Positions 11,723 through 17,591 of a stretch of 17,591 nt of DNA are shown one piece after another. Position 1 is the stretch's first letter. Each line of letters opens with the position of its first letter. The notes beneath the pieces were generated by a model that was not told the DNA's origin, did not search any database, and saw nothing but the letters and a program-made list of their open reading frames with translations. Origin of the DNA: Burkholderiaceae bacterium (lineage in GTDB: Bacteria; Pseudomonadota; Gammaproteobacteria; Burkholderiales; Burkholderiaceae_F); contig JACCSD010000035.1 in assembly GCA_013813185.1 (NCBI GenBank), forward strand, positions 1-17,591, read 5' to 3'. The position numbers and the translations under genes were made by a program.

Positions 11723-13783
11723 TTAGCTCACCACTTCCACTGCCGCAACCTGCGGCGGCAACGGCGCGTCAAGTGCAGCACATATCATGCGCAGCGTGCT
11801 GGCCGCGAGCCAGTTGGTTTCACTGTCGACGAATGCCGCCGCCGTGGCGGCCTTGATCAGCTGCGGCTTTGCGAGCGGTGCCAATTGATTCAGATGATCG
11901 AGCGCGGCAGAAACTTCGTCCAGCTTGATCGCGTCGATACCGACGAACTGGACATCCGCGCCGGGCAACAGCAACGCGCCGGCGTTGAACGAATGCTCGG
12001 GCCTGTGCGGCAAGCGGACAGCCGCGACCAACGACAGGACCAGCGCAGCATCCTGGGCGCGCTCGCCGACGGTGCGGTACCGCACCGGCACCACTCTGCC
12101 CGCGTCCGGACCGAGCCGCCGTTTCAGAATCGTAAATAACAGAAACTCGTTCACCGAAACACGGCCATCGGCCGCGATCAACAGATGCGCCAGCTTCAAC
12201 ACGCGTTGCCGAACTTGATCGGGCAGCTTGCGCAGTGCCGGCATCGCAACATCCAGCAGCGGCAGCCGCGCGCCGGGCGGCAGTTGATGCATCAGACTGT
12301 GGTACCGATCGGCAATTTGCGATGCGTCGCCTCCATAGGCGTCGGCGATAAGCTGGCATTGCTGCGCGCGCAGTGCGTGGTCTTTTCCTACCAGCAGCGC
12401 GAACCCGATCAGTTGGGCATGGATGGCATCGGTCGCTGCGTGCCGCAAGGTATCCACCGTCGCCCGCTGCGACTGATCCAAAGCGAAGTCGCGCTGCGCC
12501 GGCGGCGCCACCGTGCCGACCGATGCCGCCACCGCGACCGGTGCCGCGGCGCCGGCTGCGGCCGTCGCGACCAAGCCCGCAAGCGGCGACAAACCACTGA
12601 CGGTAGACGCGTTGGTAGACGCGGTGGCAGCGCTCGCCCCGCGACGCGCATCGCCCGCCGGCACGAACTCGATCGGTGAGCGCGGACGCTCCATCTCGGG
12701 CGCGGGTTCCAGGCCGCCCATCGACAGCGCCAGCGCATTCTCCGGCGCGGGCAGGAACGCATGCTTGCGTCCGTAGATACGCTGCACCCGCTCTTCAAGC
12801 GACGGATGCGTTGCAAAGAGACCGCGCACGAAGCTGGGCCGCGCCGCACCGAGAAACAAATGCGAAAGTGCCTCGGCCTGCGGATGATCGATGCGCGTGC
12901 CGAGCCCGGTTGCCTCGGTGAGGCCGCCGATCTTGCGCAGAGCGCCGCCGATGCCGTCGGGATTGCGCGTGAACTGCACCGCGCTGGCGTCGGCAAGAAA
13001 TTCCCTTTGCCTGGAAACGGCCGCCTTGATCAGACGGCCAAAGAAGACGCCGATGTAGCCGAGTATCCACAGCGCGACACCGGCAAAAAACAGAACGGCG
13101 AGCGCGTTGCCGCTGCGGCCGCTGCTGCTGCTGCTTCCGCCGCGGCTGCGACCACTCAGTTCCAACAGCAGGCGGCCGGCCAGCGCAACGATCAACAGCC
13201 CGTGCAGCACGCCGATCAAGCGCAGGTTAAGCCGCATGTCGCCGTTCAGTACATGCGAGAACTCGTGTGCGATCACGCCCTGCAATTCGTCGCGCGACAG
13301 CCGGGTCAGCGTGCCGCGGGTCACAGCGATCACCGCGTCATTGATCGAATGGCCGGCGGCGAAGGCGTTGATCGCCGTTTCGTTGTCCATCACGTACACG
13401 CGCGGCACCGCGACGCCCGACGCGATCGCCATTTCCTCGACGACGTTGATCAGGCGCCGATCGAGCAGATCGCGCGTGGTCATGTCGACTTCGCGCGCGT
13501 CGACCAGATTGGCGATAGCGGCGCCGCCGGCGCTGAGCGAACTCATTTTGTATAGCGTGCCGCTGCCGATCAGGCCTAGGACGATCAGCGTGTTGACAAA
13601 GTAGAAGCCGGTCGGCAAAGCGGCGGCGGCACGGGCGGTTCCTGCGGGCATCAAGAAGCCGAGGTAAAGCGCGGTGGCGGCCAGATTCACCGCGATGACG
13701 ATCGCGATCACGGCGATCGAGAACAGCACGACCAGCCGGCGCGTTGATCGGCGAGCGACTTCCTGGTGCTCGAAAAAATCCAC
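11723..13783 (-). CDS. M48-family membrane zinc metalloprotease with C-terminal extension
   Basis: The 686-residue protein has an N-terminal membrane part and an HtpX-like catalytic core. Transmembrane segments lie near 18-42 and 59-78, with further hydrophobic pairs near 187-208 and 226-250. The zinc site is HEFSH at 173-177, and the third ligand is probably Glu261 in RQREFLADASAVQFTRNPDG. The core continues with THPSLEERVQRIYG near 330. Beyond this lie a Pro/Ala/Ser-rich linker (about 360-440) and a helical C-terminal region. That region contains LAHLLIAADGRVSVNEFLLFTIL and a second FVDSETNWLAASTLRMICAAL, reminiscent of TerB-type acidic-helix domains. It likely degrades damaged inner-membrane proteins. 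The start is GTG with GAGG six bases upstream. It follows lemA and a small membrane gene in one operon. Confidence 0.88.
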   Translation of the reverse strand: MDFFEHQEVARRSTRRLVVLFSIAVIAIVIAVNLAATALYLGFLMPAGTARAAAALPTGFYFVNTLIVLGLIGSGTLYKMSSLSAGGAAIANLVDAREVDMTTRDLLDRRLINVVEEMAIASGVAVPRVYVMDNETAINAFAAGHSINDAVIAVTRGTLTRLSRDELQGVIAHEFSHVLNGDMRLNLRLIGVLHGLLIVALAGRLLLELSGRSRGGSSSSSGRSGNALAVLFFAGVALWILGYIGVFFGRLIKAAVSRQREFLADASAVQFTRNPDGIGGALRKIGGLTEATGLGTRIDHPQAEALSHLFLGAARPSFVRGLFATHPSLEERVQRIYGRKHAFLPAPENALALSMGGLEPAPEMERPRSPIEFVPAGDARRGASAATASTNASTVSGLSPLAGLVATAAAGAAAPVAVAASVGTVAPPAQRDFALDQSQRATVDTLRHAATDAIHAQLIGFALLVGKDHALRAQQCQLIADAYGGDASQIADRYHSLMHQLPPGARLPLLDVAMPALRKLPDQVRQRVLKLAHLLIAADGRVSVNEFLLFTILKRRLGPDAGRVVPVRYRTVGERAQDAALVLSLVAAVRLPHRPEHSFNAGALLLPGADVQFVGIDAIKLDEVSAALDHLNQLAPLAKPQLIKAATAAAFVDSETNWLAASTLRMICAALDAPLPPQVAAVEVVS

Positions 13784-13794
13784 GATGGCCTCGG

Positions 13795-14019
13795 CTAAAG
13801 CGGACGCGAGCTGTAGCCGGCGATCGCGCCGACGCCGATCGCCAGCACCGCCAGCGTGAAGATCAGCGACACGGCCGTCCAGAATATCGTCGGGTCATCG
13901 TCGAGGCGGATCCACTCGCCCGCGACATCGTTGTCCCACAGCGTGCCGCGCCGGATGCTGATCACGCCCCACGCGATCAGCGCCACCCCCACCGCGAACA
14001 GCACCCACATCGCGACCAT
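13795..14019 (-). CDS. Small two-transmembrane-helix protein in the lemA operon
   Basis: This is a 74-residue protein of unknown function. It has two hydrophobic helices (about residues 4-20 and 46-68) separated by a polar loop rich in Asp and Trp (RRGTLWDNDVAGEWIRLDDD). The start lies three bases after the lemA stop and the stop 11 bases before the M48 start, so it is clearly part of the lemA–M48 unit. It may hold the LemA and protease proteins together in the membrane, but nothing in the sequence shows that directly. A second ATG three codons in is possible. Confidence 0.72.
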   Translation of the reverse strand: MVAMWVLFAVGVALIAWGVISIRRGTLWDNDVAGEWIRLDDDPTIFWTAVSLIFTLAVLAIGVGAIAGYSSRPL

Positions 14020-14022
14020 GGG

Positions 14023-14610
14023 TCAAAACTGAACGCGAACCGCCTGCTTCTCCTCTTCGCTTTCAGTCGATTGCAGCAGCTCGGCCGGTGCGAACGTAAA
14101 CGCGCCCGCGATGACGTTGGTCGGAAACTGCTGCACTGCGGTGTTGTAGCTCATCACAGAATCATTGAACGCCTGGCGCGCGAACGATATTTTGTTCTCG
14201 GTGCCGGTCAGCTCCTCGGTGAGCTGCATCATGTTCTGGTTCGCTTTCAGATCGGGGTACGCCTCGGCCAACGCAAATAGTTTCGACAGCGCGCCACTTA
14301 ACGCACCTTCGGCAAGCACCAATCCCTGGATCGCCTGCGGCGAGCCCGGGTCCGCAGCGGCGGCCGTGTTCGCGGTCACTGCCGAATTGCGCGCGCGGAT
14401 CACGTTTTCGAGCGTCTCGCGCTCGTGTTTCATGTACGCCTTGGCGGTCTCGACCAGATTCGGGATCAAGTCATAACGGCGCTTCAGTTGAACATCAATC
14501 TGCGCGAAGGCGTTCTTGAACTTGTTGCGCAGACTGACCAACCGGTTGTAGGCGCCCACCACCCAGAACACGACCGCCGCGATGACGACCAGCACGATGA
14601 TCCAACTCAT
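14023..14610 (-). CDS. lemA: LemA family protein
   Basis: The 195-residue protein has an N-terminal anchor (WIIVLVVIAAVVFWVVGAYN) followed by the conserved four-helix LemA domain: NRLVSLRNKFKNAFAQIDVQ, then RRYDLIPNLVETAKAYMKHE, TLENVIRARN, AEGALSGALSKLFALAEAYPDLKAN, QLTEELTGTENKISFARQAFND, and YNTAVQQFPTNVIAG near the end. LemA proteins sit in the inner membrane with the domain outside. They occur next to M48 or HtpX-type proteases in many bacteria and are suspected to assist them, as here. The name comes from a reported Listeria antigen and does not describe a function. The ribosome site GGGAGG is five to six bases before the ATG. It is the first gene of the operon, behind a candidate promoter. 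Confidence 0.95.
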   Translation of the reverse strand: MSWIIVLVVIAAVVFWVVGAYNRLVSLRNKFKNAFAQIDVQLKRRYDLIPNLVETAKAYMKHERETLENVIRARNSAVTANTAAAADPGSPQAIQGLVLAEGALSGALSKLFALAEAYPDLKANQNMMQLTEELTGTENKISFARQAFNDSVMSYNTAVQQFPTNVIAGAFTFAPAELLQSTESEEEKQAVRVQF

Positions 14611-14684
14611 CGAATCCTCCCAGTCACTTCAATCAAGACGGCACTTGCCGGCTGCCGCTATCGCCATGAGTTCAAGGCGCGCGG

Positions 14685-14712
14685 ACTATAAGACAAAGCC
14701 CCGGCCACGCAA
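14685..14712 (-). promoter_or_regulatory. Candidate sigma-70 promoter for the lemA operon
   Basis: Read on the minus strand, TTGCGT (14712-14707) is followed after 16 bases by TATAGT (14690-14685), the best such pair in the 143-bp gap between lemA and the BON lipoprotein gene. It would start transcription near 14678 and leave a leader of about 68 bases before the lemA ATG at 14610. No operator or terminator is obvious nearby. Confidence 0.45.
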
Positions 14713-14753
14713 GCGCTGATTGACGAACGGAGCCGGATTCCTGCCGACGGTTG

Positions 14754-15371
14754 TCAGCGAGTGGTGCCGGGCACCGGCGCCGCCGCTGATCCGGCTGGAG
14801 CGACGTCGAACAGCTTGACGACCTGCTTTACACCGGGCACGCGGCTGGCGACGTGCGCCGCGACATCGGCCTCTTTCTGCGTGACCGCGCCCATCAGATA
14901 GATGGTGCGCCGCTCGGTGACGATGTCGATCGAGTTGAATGCGATTTCGCGCGTGTTGACGAACGCGGCGCGCACGCGGGCGCCGAGCGTGTTGTCGTCG
15001 GTGCGCTCGCCAAACGTCGAGGGTGTCGCGATGGTCAGCTCATTGTTGACCATGCGAACGTCTTTCGAGCGTGCAGCCACGGTGCCCGCTTGAGCTTTGA
15101 GAGCGTCGTTGGCCACTTCACCGGTCAGGAGTACCCGGCGCTCGTAGCTGTTGACACTGACATGAATGTCGTTGCCGCGCAGCGCGTCTCTCAACTCGTT
15201 GGCGACACGCACCTGAATGGTCTTGTCATCCAGTTGAGTGCCGGTGCTGCGGCGATCGGTAGCCACGGTGGCCGTGCCCGCCGCAACGGCGCCGATGATC
15301 AAGGGCGCACAACCCGGCAGCACCAGCGCCGCCACGACCGCGGCCAGGATTCGTTTGTGAGTCGCTTTCAT
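14754..15371 (-). CDS. dolP: Dual-BON-domain outer-membrane lipoprotein (DolP/YraP-like)
   Basis: The 205-residue product has a lipoprotein signal ending in VLPGCAP (lipidated Cys21, and Ala at +2, which favours sorting to the outer membrane). Two BON domains follow: about 48-115 (DKTIQVRVANELRDALRGNDIHVSV, then RRVLLTGEV) and about 125-195 (NTLGARVRAAFVNTREI, then RRTIYLMGAVTQKEADVAAHVASRVPGVKQVVKLF). E. coli DolP binds anionic lipids at the division site and supports outer-membrane integrity and cell-wall remodelling. Position after lpoA and yraN supports that assignment. GGGAG seven bases before the ATG is a good ribosome site. Its start is 33 bases after the yraN stop, and diaA is missing between them. 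The symbol follows E. coli and orthology is inferred. Confidence 0.85.
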   Translation of the reverse strand: MKATHKRILAAVVAALVLPGCAPLIIGAVAAGTATVATDRRSTGTQLDDKTIQVRVANELRDALRGNDIHVSVNSYERRVLLTGEVANDALKAQAGTVAARSKDVRMVNNELTIATPSTFGERTDDNTLGARVRAAFVNTREIAFNSIDIVTERRTIYLMGAVTQKEADVAAHVASRVPGVKQVVKLFDVAPAGSAAAPVPGTTR

Positions 15372-15404
15372 TCGGGTCTCCCGCAGCGATCAGCTTCGCC
15401 GCAT

Positions 15405-15779
15405 TTACATTTGAAACGCATCGCGTATCCACTCGATTGTGCCACTGCCGTCGACCGTGACCACATCGAAGCGGCACGCGGGCCAACGCTCGCCGTACTC
15501 GCGGAGCAGCCAGTGCTGCGCAGCGCGCGCGATTCGCTTCTGTTTCAGCGAATCGACGCTGCCTGCGGCTCCGCCGAACCGAGCGCTGACACGCATACGG
15601 ACTTCGACAAACACCAGCAAGTCGCGTTCGCGCGCGACCAGGTCGACTTCGCCGTCGCGATAGCGCGCATTGCGCGCCACGATCCGGCAGCCTGCCGCCG
15701 TCAGGTGCCTGGCGGCCGCGTCTTCCGCCGCGTCTCCGGCGCGCTGCTTCGGCGTTCGCGACGCCGCACGCGGCGGCAT
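15405..15779 (-). CDS. yraN: YraN family endonuclease-like protein (UPF0102)
   Basis: This 124-residue protein has the predicted Holliday-junction-resolvase-like fold. The visible candidate active-site residues are Glu44 and Asp46 in RDGEVDLVARE and Glu59 in LVFVEVR, where Arg61 occupies the usual Lys position. A DSLKQKRIARAAQHWLL helix and a CRFDVVTVDG strand complete the domain. The N-terminus PPRAASRTPKQRAG lacks a signal peptide, so it is cytosolic despite its envelope-gene neighbours. Function has not been established; DNA repair or processing is proposed for the family. Its ATG shares one base with the lpoA stop (TGATG), and GAGGAG in the lpoA end is about ten bases upstream. Confidence 0.92.
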   Translation of the reverse strand: MPPRAASRTPKQRAGDAAEDAAARHLTAAGCRIVARNARYRDGEVDLVARERDLLVFVEVRMRVSARFGGAAGSVDSLKQKRIARAAQHWLLREYGERWPACRFDVVTVDGSGTIEWIRDAFQM

Positions 15780-16915
15780 CAGCGGGCAAACTCCTCACGT
15801 TCAATGACGCCGTTGCGATAGATGGCCGACACCGGAGTCCGCTCGACGCGCACGCTTTGCGCGCGGTCGACTCGCAAGCGGCCGGTCACGCCATCGATTT
15901 CGAAGCGCGACTCGCCCTTCATCCACAGTTCAGCGACACGAAACGCGTCAATGCCGAGCGCGTACAGCCGTGCCGTTTCAAGCGTCATCGGTCGCCCCGG
16001 TGGCGGGTAGACCATCACAGCAGGATGATCGGGCTGCAGCAACCACGGCATATCGACGAACCGCACGCCTTCGAGATCGAACGCCAGCGCGGACGCCATC
16101 GGCGAGCCCGCGGGATCGCCGACATTGAGCAACGACGTTCCGAAAATGGCTATGCCGCGCGGAATGCGTGACCGCAGCAGCGAGGCATCGCGCGCGCCAA
16201 GCGCCAGGAACACCGCGTCGTAGCTGCCTGTTTCAAACTGCCGGCCCAGGCGGTTCAGCGCTGCCGGGGTCGCCTCCACGATCGAGGGGACCTCGCCCGC
16301 GGCGCGCAACGCGTTGACGTACGCCTGCGCAATTCTTCGGTCGAGCGCGCCGGCACCGGCCAGGACCATGATGCGCGCACCGGTCGAAAGTCCCTGTCGC
16401 AGCTTGACGAAGCTCGACAGCGCGACCTGCACGACGCGTTCCGCCTCGGCTTCGGCCGACAATCCGAACGCAATCATCGTCGGCGGTGCGCCGGCATCGC
16501 GGTCGGGATAGTTCAATGTCACCAAGGGCAGCACTGCGCTCCCGCCCTCGACAATGGCGGTGACCTCGTGCCTCCGCAAAGGGCCGACCGCCACGCGCAC
16601 GCCGCGGTCGCGTGCGGCAGCGAGCGCAACGCCGATCTGTTCGACGTCGTCGCCGACTTCGATCACCTGAATCGCCGCCGTACTTCCGCTCGCCTTGTGT
16701 GCAGCGAAGAACCCTTGGCGCACCGCTTCGGCGGCCGCGGCAAAAATGCCCTGCTGATTGGGCAGAACCAGCGCAATCGCGCTCGCGGTGACCGGCTGAG
16801 TCGTGTCGACCGCAGGCGCCGTTTGCGCAATGACGTGCGCCGCCAGACTGCATGCCACACTTGCCAGCACAGTCAGGCGCAAGTTCAGCGAGCCAAGACC
16901 AGCGATGGGAACCAT
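15779..16915 (-). CDS. lpoA: Penicillin-binding protein activator LpoA, short form
   Basis: From the ATG at 16915 the product has 378 residues: an N-terminal signal peptide (hydrophobic about 12-28, cleavage near HVIA/QTAP) and a periplasmic-binding-protein fold. Typical pieces are IALVLPNQQGIFAAAAEAVRQGFFAA, RGVRVAVGPLRRHEVTAI, PLVTLNYPD, YDAVFLALGARDASLLRSRI and ETARLYALGIDAFRVAELW. E. coli LpoA has about 680 residues with an extra N-terminal helical repeat domain; here only the C-terminal substrate-binding-like domain is present, as in other betaproteobacteria. I see no canonical lipobox, only a weak SVAC, so lipidation is unsure. LpoA activates PBP1A; for this short form that is inference. 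The frame is open a further 60 codons upstream, antisense to rsmI, which I reject. Its start overlaps that of rsmI. Confidence 0.88.
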   Translation of the reverse strand: MVPIAGLGSLNLRLTVLASVACSLAAHVIAQTAPAVDTTQPVTASAIALVLPNQQGIFAAAAEAVRQGFFAAHKASGSTAAIQVIEVGDDVEQIGVALAAARDRGVRVAVGPLRRHEVTAIVEGGSAVLPLVTLNYPDRDAGAPPTMIAFGLSAEAEAERVVQVALSSFVKLRQGLSTGARIMVLAGAGALDRRIAQAYVNALRAAGEVPSIVEATPAALNRLGRQFETGSYDAVFLALGARDASLLRSRIPRGIAIFGTSLLNVGDPAGSPMASALAFDLEGVRFVDMPWLLQPDHPAVMVYPPPGRPMTLETARLYALGIDAFRVAELWMKGESRFEIDGVTGRLRVDRAQSVRVERTPVSAIYRNGVIEREEFAR

Positions 16916-17591
16916 CACGCAAGACCTGCAACAGGATCGATTGATAGCGCTGTCCGAAGTGGCGGCGCAGGATTTTCCGGCTGGCTCATTGTATGTAGTC
17001 GGCATGCCGATCGGCAACGCGGCCGACATTACGCTGCGTGCGATCTGGATCCTGTCGCGGGTCGATCTGATCGCAGCCGAGGACACACGCGTCACGCGCC
17101 CCTTTTTGGCGCGCTACGGAATCGAGACGCCGGTACTCGCCGCCCATCAGCACAACGAGCGTGCAATGGCGCAGCAGGTTGTCGAGCGGCTCGCGCGCGG
17201 CGAACGAATTGCCGTGGTCACGGATGCAGGCACCCCGGGCGTGTCGGACCCCGGCGCGCTGATGGTGCGGAGCGCGCTCGACGCTGGCCTGCGCGTGGTG
17301 CCCGTCCCCGGTCCGAGCAGCGCTATCGCCGCGCTGTCGGTGTCGGGTCTGGGCGCCGGGCCGCTCGTGTTCGTCGGCTTTCTTCCGACCGGCGCGCAAC
17401 AGCGCAATCGAATCTTGCGGACCTTGGCCGCCGAAAAAAGGGCATTTGCGCTGTTCGAGGCGCCGCATCGAATCGCCGAGCTGCTGGCGCAGCTTTCGAC
17501 CGTGCTTGAACCGGCGCGGCGAGTCGTGCTGGCGCGCGACGTGTCCAAAAAGTTCGAGACCATTTCAGCCCATGTGGCATCGGAGTTGACC
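16905..17591 (+). CDS. rsmI: 16S rRNA 2'-O-ribose C1402 methyltransferase (3' end outside window)
   Basis: RsmI methylates the ribose of 16S rRNA C1402 using S-adenosylmethionine. The frame is open from 16905 to the window end (229 codons) and the C-terminus is cut off. Motifs of the tetrapyrrole-methylase-like fold: LYVVGMPIGNAADITLRA at 29-46, AEDTRVTRPFLARYGI at 58-73, VTDAGTPGVSDPGA at 105-118, VPGPSSAIAALSVSGL at 134-149, FVGFLP near 156-161, FEAPHRI near 184-190, and ARDVSKKFET at 210-219. The ATG at 16905 lies within the start region of divergent lpoA. A TTG at 16941 with AGGA about five bases upstream is an alternative that fits the usual family N-terminal length. Confidence 0.93.
   Translation, partial: MGTITQDLQQDRLIALSEVAAQDFPAGSLYVVGMPIGNAADITLRAIWILSRVDLIAAEDTRVTRPFLARYGIETPVLAAHQHNERAMAQQVVERLARGERIAVVTDAGTPGVSDPGALMVRSALDAGLRVVPVPGPSSAIAALSVSGLGAGPLVFVGFLPTGAQQRNRILRTLAAEKRAFALFEAPHRIAELLAQLSTVLEPARRVVLARDVSKKFETISAHVASELT

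Noticed and set aside
12761..13555. 264-codon plus-strand frame
   Set aside because: It lies opposite the M48 protease core and has long Ala and Gln/Arg runs derived from the complement. No ribosome site or family motif was found.
14853..15821. 322-codon plus-strand frame
   Set aside because: It spans three recognised minus-strand genes (BON lipoprotein, yraN and the end of lpoA) and has no recognisable motif.
16916..17095. 60-codon upstream extension of lpoA
   Set aside because: It is fully antisense to rsmI and would place residues before the signal peptide. The ATG at 16915 gives a proper secretion signal.
1..17591. CRISPR arrays, tRNA or rRNA genes, insertion sequences, phage genes
   Set aside because: No regularly spaced repeats, tRNA-like cloverleaf, rRNA segments, transposase motifs or phage structural genes were seen on either strand.

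Overview
The window is ordinary-looking, high-GC chromosomal DNA from a betaproteobacterium, most likely in or near Burkholderiales. I infer this from gene content and order rather than from a marker gene: birA–coaX next to a SPOR-type leader protein, a dacC–dat–ybeD–lipB–lipA run, a VanZ/thioredoxin-like ferredoxin/hydrolase block, and rsmI divergent from lpoA–yraN–BON lipoprotein. I see no rRNA, tRNA, CRISPR array, insertion sequence or phage gene.

Layout. 1-351 is the 3' part of a HIT-family gene (+). It converges on a Bax-inhibitor-1/YccA-like membrane protein gene (471-1163, -), with a ~120 bp imperfect inverted repeat between them. A minus-strand operon then reads birA (3244-2333), coaX (2336-1506) and a truncated-looking SPOR-leader protein (1494-1270). 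Divergent from birA, the plus strand carries a VanZ-family membrane protein, a thioredoxin-like [2Fe-2S] ferredoxin whose apparent promoter overlaps the vanZ stop codon, a small alpha/beta hydrolase and an unnamed conserved protein. From 6279 to 10387 there is a tightly coupled five-gene unit: a D-Ala-D-Ala carboxypeptidase, a D-amino-acid transaminase, YbeD (DUF493), LipB and LipA. Three of the junctions overlap. It joins D-alanine handling at the cell wall to lipoate biosynthesis.

10522-11699 holds small accessory genes: a host-attachment-family protein, a Cys-rich zinc-ribbon/metallothionein-like protein, a probable 71-residue Cys-pair protein on the opposite strand, and a Lys-rich basic protein. 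Next is a minus-strand membrane-proteostasis operon: lemA, a two-TM protein, and an M48 metalloprotease with a long C-terminal extension. It has a candidate promoter at 14685-14712. The right end is the envelope cluster lpoA–yraN–BON lipoprotein (minus), divergent from rsmI (plus, cut by the window end). The diaA gene that separates yraN and the BON lipoprotein gene in E. coli is absent.

I found no convincing wholly new system. The most interesting points are the long inverted repeat, the ferredoxin promoter layout that predicts a leaderless mRNA, a possible six-residue leader peptide upstream of the 5615 gene, the SXN-motif substitution in the carboxypeptidase, the SPOR-less small protein, the overlapping start codons of rsmI and lpoA, and the small Cys-rich genes around 11 kb.
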